Assembly (NCBI GenBank): GCA_000310025.1
Contig: FN648847.1
Coordinates: 7,231 to 20,044 of the forward strand
Origin: Ectocarpus siliculosus
Lineage: Eukaryota; Sar; Phaeophyceae; Ectocarpales; Ectocarpaceae
Reading direction: 5' to 3'
Length of the DNA stretch: 12,814 nt
Shown: one piece after another, positions 6,595-12,814 of the stretch
How positions within the stretch are numbered: the stretch's first letter is position 1
Layout: every line of letters starts with the position of its first letter
The notes under the pieces: generated by a model
Told to the model about the DNA's origin: nothing
Seen by the model: only the letters and a program-made list of their open reading frames with translations
Databases searched by the model: none
Translations under genes and position numbers: made by a program

Positions 6595-6880
6595 TTTTTT
6601 TTTTTGTTTGTCTTCACTTGAAATCAGCTCCAACCCGTGGTCTCACAGAAGAGCCCCACTCGACCTTCCCCTCCTGCGGTACTCTGCCTTCAATTTTGAA
6701 TGCGAGAAGAGTTCAGCACTCTCTTCCCTCTATGTACACACGAACTAGCGATATCCACTAGGTCAGGAGCGGAAGCGAGAGATAGACTCACCTAGCAAGA
6801 AAAGCTCGCTTACGCCGGGATTCGAACCCCTGACCTGACCTCTACGAAGGTGTCGAGGATACCAACTAGACCACCGGGGC
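6595..6880 (-). mobile_element. tRNA-derived SINE, copy 1
   Basis: The minus-strand 5' end reads GCCCCGGTGGTCTAGTTGG: an A box TGGTCTAGTTGG (6873-6862) and a perfect B box GGTTCGAATCC (6828-6818). These are the internal RNA polymerase III promoter elements. A body of about 200 bp follows, shared with the copy at 7108-7422, then GTGAAGACAAAC and an A-rich tail (plus-strand T run 6595-6605). The T arm pairs only partly, so it is not a working tRNA. SINEs of this kind are mobilised by LINE machinery in known genomes. No clear target-site duplication was found. Confidence 0.82.
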
Positions 6881-6884
6881 GATC

Positions 6885-6946
6885 AATATGACCCAACGAA
6901 CCCATCACTATCGAAGAAAAGAGTCTAAAAGATAGACTAGCAATGA
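6885..6946 (-). repeat. Dispersed 61-bp repeat, copy 2
   Basis: This is the counterpart of 3830-3890. It directly abuts the 5' head of the first SINE, four bases away, but the second SINE has no such sequence at its head. So it is either the insertion target or part of a composite element. Confidence 0.6.
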
Positions 6947-7107
6947 ATCCATACCAGCGAAAATTCTGTTTTTCCACGATTTCTGTTTGCGTGTGCACAT
7001 TCCAAAGGGAACCAGGTGTTGCAACAGGCGATGCCATCACCGACCGCTCAGGGGGATAAAACAGACGCTCAATAACAAAGAGCCCATGGTGTGTGTGCGT
7101 GCGAGAG

Positions 7108-7422
7108 TTTTTTTGTTTTTTTTTGTCTTCACTTCAAATCAGCGTTCACAGCACTATTTAGTGCCGTTTACTCCAACCCGTGGTCACACAGAAGAGCCCC
7201 TCTCTACCCTCCCCTCCTGCGGTACTTGGCCTTCGATTTTGAATGCGAGAAGAGTTCAGCACTCTCTTCCCTCTGTGTGCACACGAACTAGCGCTATCCA
7301 CTAGGCCAGAAGCGGAAGCGAGAGAAAAACTCACTTTGCAAGAAAAGCTCGCTTACGCCTGGATTCGAACCCCTGACCTGACCTCTAGAAGGTTTCGATG
7401 ATATCAACTAGACCACCGGGGC
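7108..7422 (-). mobile_element. tRNA-derived SINE, copy 2
   Basis: It has the same head as copy 1. A box region 7415-7404 (last base of the consensus changed), B box GGTTCGAATCC at 7371-7361, a shared body including GAACTCTTCTCGCATTC, and a tail with A9 C A7 (plus-strand T runs 7108-7124). It is about 85% identical to copy 1 by eye and carries an extra segment of about 26 bp near 7142-7168. Both copies lie in the same orientation about 230 bp apart. Confidence 0.82.
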
Positions 7423-7616
7423 GACCGGCTTGTATATCTACCCTTGAATCGAGCGTGTTCGTTTTGTGCGTTAGTGTTGCCCACTCCTCCTGTGCGGTTC
7501 ATTCAGCCTTTTTTGCTCTTGAAGCAACAAGTGTATCGTACATACCAAACCCCCATGCACCAAAACACTCCCGAACGACGCATGCGTGATTTCAGCAGCG
7601 TCCGCGAGGAGATTTT

Positions 7617-7676
7617 TAAGCTTGGTTTTAGTAGGGGGAGTACGGGGTTAGGGATACAGATTGCGAACCCCCCCTC
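7617..7676 (+). repeat. G-rich block, copy 1
   Basis: TAAGCTTGGTTTTAGTAGGG, then GGAGTACGGGGTTAGGGATA and CGAACCCCCCC. The second copy at 7913-7992 shares flanks and core. Confidence 0.8.
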
Positions 7677-7789
7677 TCTATTTCATAGATGAATAATAAA
7701 ATCCTCGTGAAGGTGGTCCCGTGGTTTCCTGGGAGATAGATACGCCGATGAGACCTAACGTTTCTACCGTCAGATCCGACAAGATAACC

Positions 7790-7855
7790 ATGGACGAAGA
7801 GCTACCCTCGCCGATTTCGCGCTGCGGCGAGCGCGACAGCGGTACCCGCACGTGA
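7790..7855 (+). other. Short ATG frame in good initiation context (doubtful)
   Basis: aaccATGGACGAAGAG opens a 21-codon frame (MDEELPSPISRCGERDSG...) with a possible donor G|gtaccc at about 7839. It could be a small first exon of a plus-strand gene, but no partner exon was found. Confidence 0.12.
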
Positions 7856-7912
7856 CAGAAGATGTCGCCCCCCCCCTGGCCCGACTTTCACAGAGTAGCC
7901 TTGGCGAGGATA

Positions 7913-7992
7913 GTAAGCTTAAACTTGGTTTTAGTAGGGGGTACGGGGTTAGGGTTATAGGGGTAGGGGTAGGGATACGAACCCCCCCCTGG
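7913..7992 (+). repeat. G-rich block, copy 2, with telomere-like steps and quadruplex motif
   Basis: Compared with copy 1 this has about 20 extra bases between GGGGTTAGGG and ATACGAACCCC, consisting of TTATAGGGGTAGGGGTAGGG. Five G tracts of three or four with 2-5 base loops (about 7940-7972) meet the usual quadruplex rule. The trailing C8 can pair with the leading G5. Confidence 0.8.
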
Positions 7993-8500
7993 GAAGGCTG
8001 TCCGACTTTTCAAGGCTCGATTATTCCACAGCCGAATAGAGGTGGTGCCAACAACGTCGGTGTCGGGAGCTTTCCGAAAGCTTATGCTACAATCGTTTTT
8101 AATGGATGCATCCCTGTGTCGGGGTAGTTAGCCGGTGACCACGGAAGGAGTCGGCGACAGTCAGTTGAACCAGTACGGATATTGTGGGGTACTGAGCGGA
8201 GGGCGGAACGTTTGTTAATGTGAAGACAAGAAAAACAACAACGATCCTCTTGCATCGTGGGGGATTACACTGCTTTGAGAGTTCGGTCTGCGGTGTGCGA
8301 CATATTGTGGTGTCACCTACGGTACATCGATTGTAGCACTCGAACACATTTTTGTTTCTCTTTGGATGAGCTCCCTGTTATCCCGATAATTATTTTTCCT
8401 GTGGTAGATAGTATGCTTTGACGAACGGCATTGTAGGAAGCAGGATTGAGACTATTAAGCGCGCTGCCTCAGATCTCCCATCCGGGGGCCACGCCGAAGA
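7993..8500. other. No gene seen
   Basis: Mixed-composition sequence with only short open frames on either strand, none recognised. It ends at a C15 run (8501-8515). Confidence 0.5.
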
Positions 8501-8536
8501 CCCCCCCCCCCCCCCAAATGGGCTAACGACTACGGG

Positions 8537-8884
8537 ATGACACCCGTGTCGCAAGTCCCACAAAGAGCAAAAAAATATGACATAGAGGCTCCCCGAAAAT
8601 CGATGGTACCCCGCGTAAGCCCCCATGATCGGTTGCCCAGCGCACCATCAAGTGCACACCTTTGTCACTGCTGGTGGTCCTCACACAGATGGCTAGGTGC
8701 CATGAAACCTGCAGGATACGTCAAGCATGTTGTGTTCTACACGCGCAGACATTTGGTTTGGCCTGGTTTGGCTCTGAAACTGGCAAATGCCGTGCTATCA
8801 AAAGTGAAAGAGCTGCTGCTTCAAGCCCGTTCCGCAGCTCTCAGCACCAAACTTCAAGCTGCTACCCGCGGGCAAAGGAGTTGA
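8537..8884 (+). CDS. Unrecognised 115-codon open frame (doubtful)
   Basis: An ATG frame with a helical-looking C-terminal half (ALKLANAVLSKVKELLLQAR). No domain recognised. It overlaps in another frame with the open stretch 8808-9077. Without homology it may be a decayed element or chance. Confidence 0.15.
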   Translation: MTPVSQVPQRAKKYDIEAPRKSMVPRVSPHDRLPSAPSSAHLCHCWWSSHRWLGAMKPAGYVKHVVFYTRRHLVWPGLALKLANAVLSKVKELLLQARSAALSTKLQAATRGQRS

Positions 8885-9077
8885 CGATTTCGCTCGAAAC
8901 TTCGCCAGAGTGCATTACATAGTCATGGGTAGCATTGAGGGGTTGGCAAAATTTAGGATCGCCCCTACGAGGGTCGTTCCAGTGAAGCGCTCGATCGCCT
9001 ATATGTCGGCCAAACACGCCCAACGCGTCTACCTCCAATTTCGTTGGAATTCTCCGGCAAGTTCCCCCGCAATTTGA
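8808..9077 (+). CDS. Unrecognised open frame or terminal exon, 89 residues
   Basis: The frame is open from just after a TGA at 8805 to a stop at 9075-9077. Residue composition looks protein-like: FKLLPAGKGVDDFARNF, then RVHYIVMGSIEGLAKFRIAP, TRVVPVKRSIAYMSAKHAQ and RVYLQFRW. An internal ATG lies at 8925. A possible acceptor, ttccgcag at 8831-8837, would start an in-phase exon at 8838. I recognise no family. A second, frame-broken version of the GLAKFRIAPT part is at about 9158-9215. It could be a relic of a coding repeat. Confidence 0.22.
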   Translation, partial: KSCCFKPVPQLSAPNFKLLPAGKGVDDFARNFARVHYIVMGSIEGLAKFRIAPTRVVPVKRSIAYMSAKHAQRVYLQFRWNSPASSPAI

Positions 9078-9687
9078 CCTTCAGCGCTCTATCCGCGCTC
9101 AAAAAGCCGATCCCGTCCTTTGTTTTTTCGGCACCACGCTGTAGAGACATGCTTGAGGTTGCTTTAGAGGGTTGGCCACTTTTTGGATCGCCACTACAGC
9201 CGGAGTTGTTGACGAATAACGGCCAGTCCCGTAGGAATTCGGCGGCGGTGGGGGCTCCGCGTGATCGATGCCTTGTCGTAATAAAAAAAAAACGTTTTTT
9301 TGTGGGGACTTGCAACACGGGTGATGAGTACACCCCCCCCCCCGCGCGCGCGCGGTACATGCCTCATCATTTTTTCTTGGGGGTTCCCGCATCAACTATC
9401 TTGCTCTGCTACCTGGTACATCAAGGGGGATGACGATGCCCATGTTGCTGTTGTTCCTCCCCCCCTTCGCTCGCAGTTTCCACCGGAAGATTGAGGCGGG
9501 CGAGGGCGTGCTGCCTACCCTCCTTCCTTGCTACCTTGCTCGCGCTTCCCCACCACCAAGGAACGCCTGACGGGCGGCATTGAACACCTTGCCTGTGGCC
9601 GCGTGTGGCACCCGGGAGGCGGAGGGGGGGGGTGCATTCCGAACAGGGGGCTTAGGACGCCGCTCTTAAACAGGCTCGTTGTCCGTC
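9078..9687. other. No firm gene; diverged repeat and homopolymers
   Basis: It contains the second copy of the 45-bp segment (9158-9215), an A9/T run at 9283-9300, C10 followed by (GC)5 at 9341-9353, and a G9 tract near 9627. Long frames on both strands here start only at TTG or GTG and have no recognisable product. The stretch just before 9688 would be the 5' region of the plus-strand candidate gene. Confidence 0.45.
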
Positions 9688-9743
9688 ATGGCGGCGTCCA
9701 CCACCGGCGAAGTTCATCCTCTGCTGGCTCCCTACTGGCCTGG
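9688..9743 (+). CDS. Candidate first coding exon of an unrecognised gene
   Basis: cgtcATGGCGGCGTCC is a strong eukaryotic initiation context. The exon reads MAASTTGEVHPLLAPYWP plus two bases and ends at TGG|gtaagg (9744-9745), a near-consensus donor. Phase 2 matches the candidate exon at 10914-11024 exactly, which completes a glycine codon. No protein family is recognised. Without splicing, the frame stops at the donor. Confidence 0.38.
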
Positions 9744-10618
9744 GTAAGGGCGTGCGGAGTTGTATTTATTGTCTTGTTTTTTTTTGGGGGGGGGACGAAT
9801 TACCCGAAGCACTCGTCAACATCAGACCGTTGCGGACAGTAAGTTTTCCGTGACAAAAGCGGTACATAAGGCATCCGACACAGCAGCAGCGCGTGCCAAA
9901 TAGTTCGAATTGGTGTCATCGTTTGTTTGTTCGAGGTTTAGGTCCAAGATAGACGTTGTGCCGTGGGAGGTACTGCGGTTGTGGTAAGACACTTGCGAAC
10001 CGCGCCAGAGACACTGATTGATTTTGCGAGACGCGATACATGGGCGCCGCGCACAGTTCCGTGTTCCCGGTATCCTCCTGACACGTTGCGTTGAGGTTTC
10101 TTTTCTACAGCTGCTCGTGTTTTTTGCGTGGGTGCTCAGCCCACACATGCCTCTGGATCGGTCGGCAAATGGTACAGTCTGTACCGTTGTCCCCTCCTTT
10201 CGTGTATTCGTGCGCTGCTGCTTCGTGTGCTACACGCACGTTCCGTTGGCGTGAGCGGTGGCCCCGGCGGTCTTTTCGCCTTCAAAATTCACGTTGTACA
10301 CGGAACACCACCTGTTTCAATTCGTGCAGATGAAGGTGGTCTGCTTGTGTATATGGATTGCGTTAGTTAGTGGCAGTGTTGTTGTTGGCGTTGTTCTTGT
10401 CTTCACTCATCGAAAATGGTACGCTCTCCGCTCAACACCTTCCAAGAGCGGTACCTGTCCAATTGACTCGGACGCCTTCCGTGGTGACAGACCAACTACC
10501 CAAAGAAGGGTGCACATTACTAAACAGTCTGACTACAAAGGGATTATTGTACGACCAGGCTCGTGTTGCAGAGGACGAACAACACCAAGATGACCTTACT
10601 ACAGTCATGGGTTTGATT
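9744..10618. other. Probable intron or intergenic sequence, no firm gene
   Basis: It begins with a T9G9 stretch (9777-9793). A minus-strand ATG frame (10148-9822, 108 codons) and plus-strand frames from GTG starts at 10258 and 10370 are open, but none has a recognisable product or splice support. Confidence 0.4.
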
Positions 10619-10758
10619 GATATAAGAGGGTCGAAGTCGACTGTAACGGATTCGACCCTCTACAGTATAGTTGAGTACTCTCTTGTTCCGGTATAAGAGG
10701 GGGCTCCGATATAAGAGAGTCGAGGGCCTTTGTCACACAAACCTCTCGTATCGGAGCC
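10619..10758. repeat. Two inverted repeats with shared GATATAAGAG motif
   Basis: Hairpin 1 pairs GAGGGTCGAA (10626-10635) with TTCGACCCTC (10651-10660). Hairpin 2 pairs GGCTCCGATA (10702-10711) with TATCGGAGCC (10749-10758). The motif GATATAAGAGGGTCGA occurs at 10619-10634 and, with one change, at 10708-10723. A shorter GTATAAGAGGGGG lies at 10691. Both stems are perfect over 10 bp. Confidence 0.8.
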
Positions 10759-10913
10759 AGGACTGTAGTAGAGAGAAAACAGGTTGTATTTGAAGACAAG
10801 CGTTGTATGCTTGTGCACTTCTTGCTGCATTGTGCAAATGTTGTTGTATACCTTGTGTGCTTCTTGCCCCATTTTGTGTGTGCAACGCCGCTGTTATGTG
10901 TTGCGCGCCGCAG

Positions 10914-11024
10914 GCTGTGCAGCTGGGACGGACAGGGGTCAGCACGGGCGGTCCGATCCCTCCGGCTGGCGATCGAGGAGCAAGGGGGCGAGAGACCGGG
11001 TTCTGCCTTCACGATGCTGCTAAG
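10914..11024 (+). CDS. Candidate second exon of the plus-strand gene
   Basis: The acceptor gttgcgcgccgcag follows T-rich sequence. The donor CTAAG|gtgagg is at 11025-11026. The exon is 111 nt: one base, 36 codons, two bases. In the frame set by the exon at 9688-9743 it reads LCSWDGQGSARAVRSLRLAI, then EEQGGERPGSAFTMLLR, an amphipathic helix-like segment. GC content rises sharply against the flanks. The frame starting at the first base is also open, so frame choice rests on the phase match. Later exons are not identified; a donor-like GAG|gtaagc at 12450 may belong to one. Confidence 0.38.
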
Positions 11025-11039
11025 GTGAGGTGTGGCGCG

Positions 11040-11690
11040 TTGGCAGGAAACACTCCCGAATATTTTAGTGCTTGCAGGAGGGAGAAGGCGATCGTGGTGA
11101 TTCGTATGCGTACGATGATGTTGTTGGGTATCTTTTTGAGTGTTCTAGGGAGTGCTTTTGCGAAGGAGAAGGTGGTGCGTGGTATGTCCTTGGCGCGTAG
11201 GCACGTGACACTCCCGAATGTTTGGCTGCTTTAGGGAGTATTTTAGGTTGGGAGAAGGTGATTATGTTGATGCATACGCACCATGTTGGTGGCACATCGG
11301 CAGATATCAATCCCGAGTGTTTTGGCTGTTCTAGGGGCTGCTTTTGGGAGGGAGAAAGTGGTGGTGGTAAGTGCCATGTTCTTCTGGATATCTTGACTGT
11401 CTTAGGAAGTGCTTGTACAAGGAGGGAGAAGGTGGTGGTGATACGTACCATCTTCTTGGCGCATAGGCAGGTAACACTGTCGAATATCTTGACTGTTCTA
11501 GCAAGGAGACAAAAAATATGGGTGATACGTACCATGTTCTCGGCGCATAGGCAGATACCGCTCCCGAGTGTGTTGACTGTTTGTAGGGAGTGCTTTTAGG
11601 ATGGGTGATACGTACCATGTTCTTGGCGCGTAGGCAGATACCGCTCCCGAATATGTTGACTGTTCTGCGAGTACTTTCAGCAGAGAGGAG
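11040..11690 (+). repeat. Minisatellite, about eight copies of an 80-100 bp unit
   Basis: The recurring order is GGCGCATAGGCAGATACC, CACTCCCGAATAT, TTGACTGTTCTAGGGAGTGC, GGAGGGAGAAGGTGGTG and GTGATACGTACCATGTTC. Copies of the CTCCCGAAT/TTGACTGTTCT segment start near 11050, 11127, 11209, 11306, 11388, 11478, 11561 and 11644. The last two are shortened and most alike. Frames are open across parts of it on both strands, as expected from repeats, and I do not call it coding. It would lie in an intron of the plus-strand candidate gene. Confidence 0.85.
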
Positions 11691-11752
11691 GCGAGGTCCT
11701 GCCCCCCTGGTGTTGCGGCTTCAGTAGCACTCCCGCAAGTGTTCATGGAAGA

Positions 11753-11785
11753 ACCGTTGGAGCACCGTTGGAGTACCGTTGTGAG
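11753..11785 (+). repeat. Three tandem 11-bp units
   Basis: ACCGTTGGAGC, ACCGTTGGAGT and ACCGTTGTGAG in direct succession. Confidence 0.8.
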
Positions 11786-11860
11786 GGTCCTTCACTGCGC
11801 GGTTAGTAGACTCAAGTACGGCCGCCTCAGTAGCGCTACTATTATACCGCCCGTAAGGAC

Positions 11861-11975
11861 GGGGGGGGGACGTACTCTTATGTTTTGCATGCCTTAGCGG
11901 TTAAGACCATTGACCTCGCATCCCTACAAAACCAAGACGGAGCACGCCGGGTTCTCACCGGACCAGGCTCTCACA
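11861..11975 (+). repeat. Dispersed tRNA-like repeat, copy 3 (longest)
   Basis: G9, then GTACTCTTATGTTTTGCATG, CCTTAGCGGTTAAGACCATT, GACCTCGCATCCCTAC, and about 25 bases later CCGGGTTCTCACCGG. The spacing of the TTAGCGGTTAAG and GGTTCTCACC blocks is roughly that of tRNA A and B boxes, but the B box does not fit the consensus well. Related to 744-845 and 2155-2230. Confidence 0.5.
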
Positions 11976-12619
11976 TCGCCAAGCGCGAAGCGCCGTGAGG
12001 TATTCGGCGAGTCGCATGAAGGGTGCGCTGCATCCTGCTAAGAGTGTTCGGCATGTTGTGCTTACTTCCTTGCGTACGAATGACAGCTGCGTATGACTTA
12101 ATTATTTTCTGGTGCTATCACTTCCACGGCAGTTGTAAGCACTGTGTGTAACTGCCTCGAGGATGCTTGACCATTTTAACACAACGTGGTGCGATCATCC
12201 CCCTTGCGCGGAGTGAGGCTTCTCGACCCCGCACAACATGATCTACTCGACCACCATTCATGGTTACCGCAAAAACAGAGGTAAAAAAAAAACGTTAACC
12301 AGGTTGCCGAGCTCACGAAGTGATCGGCTTGTTTTACAACGTCGTTGCCAAGCGACGAAAACCCAACCCCGATGGCAAACATTGCCGGAGGGGGGGTGCG
12401 GAGGGGGAGGGGGAAAAGTCTAGATGTATGCATGCCACGGTACAGCTGAGGTAAGCCGCACTCAGACGCCGGGAGTGAGTGCTTGAAGGGGGGCGACGGG
12501 GAGGCTGGGCTACCGGCCTTACAAGGTGCTATCGAGGCGGCGATACTCTGACGTTGGGCCGCTAGTCTAGCGTGCGGCCAGTGGCGAAGCCTCGGAGCTG
12601 TACAGCGTGCGTGTCGGGC
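11976..12619. other. No gene recognised
   Basis: An A9-C-G tract near 12282 and G-rich sequence at 12389-12413 are present. A donor consensus GAG|gtaagc sits at 12448-12456 on the plus strand, without a clear matching acceptor. The long minus-strand frame 12646-12176 has an ordinary composition but no recognised product and is not supported. Confidence 0.4.
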
Positions 12620-12687
12620 TTTAGAAGCCGAAACCAAACAGACCATTAAGCTAGTCAGCTAGTCAATGGTTTGATTTCGGCTTCTAA
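12620..12687. repeat. Strong 68-nt inverted repeat (foldback)
   Basis: TTTAGAAGCCGAAACCAAAC, then AGACCATT, pairs with AATGGTTTGATTTCGGCTTC, then TAAA. That gives about 23 pairs with one C/A-type mismatch and a two-base bulge. The 16-17 base loop contains a direct repeat, CTAGTCAGCTAGTC. The stem could be a small foldback element or an RNA hairpin. Confidence 0.88.
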
Positions 12688-12782
12688 AAAACGATCGTCG
12701 TGGGGTTCGAATGGCCTGCTTCGTCTCGAAGGGCTCTCTTCTTCTGCACGCTCCACGTGCTCATTTCTTCTTGCCCGCGTGC

Positions 12783-12783
<1 letters not shown>

Positions 12784-12814
<31 letters not shown>
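12784..12814. repeat. C31 homopolymer at window edge
   Basis: Thirty-one consecutive C to the last base. It may be a real long poly(C) tract or the point where an assembly stopped. Confidence 0.95.

Noticed and set aside
6812-6880. A functional tRNA gene on the minus strand
   Set aside because: A and B boxes are present, but the T stem pairs over only three bases, the acceptor stem does not close, and the body and A tail match a second copy: a SINE head instead.
11065-11746. Open frames on both strands over the minisatellite
   Set aside because: Repetition of a unit lacking stops keeps several frames open at once. The frames shift between copies and none resembles a protein.
12176-12646. 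156-codon minus-strand frame
   Set aside because: It overlaps a foldback arm and G-rich runs, has no recognised domain or splice support, and its start lies within the hairpin.
1-12814. CRISPR array, prophage or bacterial operon
   Set aside because: There are no regular short repeats with spacers, no ribosome-binding-site-led gene rows, and clear spliceosomal introns.

Overview
The window looks like nuclear DNA of an intron-rich eukaryote. It has short GC-rich exons with GT..AG (one possibly GC..AG) borders, introns of about 200-800 bp with long C tracts ahead of acceptors, tRNA-derived SINEs with A-rich tails, microsatellites, and no bacterial-type gene packing. The intron density, the Gly/Arg low-complexity coding insert and the G/C homopolymers would suit a stramenopile such as a brown alga. 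That placement is an inference, not something the sequence proves.

Positions 1-3023, minus strand: the one gene identified with confidence. Five exons, read right to left, encode a LisH motif, a CTLH region, a conserved linker and the first two WD40 blades. The reading frame stays open to base 1, so the rest of the propeller lies outside the window. Phases match at three of the four junctions with GT..AG borders; the fourth needs a GC donor or a weak GT donor. The 801-bp intron ahead of the third exon carries a degenerate tandem array that copies that exon's own acceptor and first codons.

Positions 3024-4650: no firm gene. There is a long GA/CT microsatellite, several minus-strand retro-element 3' ends with A tails, and a G14/C11 foldback. 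Positions 4700-5800: a candidate exon on the minus strand (5166-5681) encoding a disordered protein with no recognisable family. Positions 5800-6570: CAG/CTG-rich sequence with perfect palindromes.

Positions 6595-7422: two copies of a tRNA-derived SINE, both on the minus strand, with A box, B box, shared body and A-rich tail. Positions 7600-8000: a duplicated G-rich block with quadruplex potential and telomere-like TTAGGG-type steps. Related G-rich sequence recurs inside the intron of the WD40 gene.

Positions 8500-9100: open frames of unknown origin, including an 89-residue frame whose GLAxFxIAxT segment is echoed about 220 bp downstream. Positions 9688-11024, plus strand: a likely start exon and a phase-compatible second exon of an unrecognised gene. 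Positions 10619-10758 hold two perfect-stem inverted repeats. About eight copies of an 80-100 bp satellite follow at 11040-11690. The last kilobase has a tRNA-like dispersed repeat, a strong 68-nt hairpin and a 31-base C run at the window edge.

The three genes or gene fragments share no visible functional link. The window reads as one real gene beside repeat-rich intergenic sequence with two weaker gene candidates.
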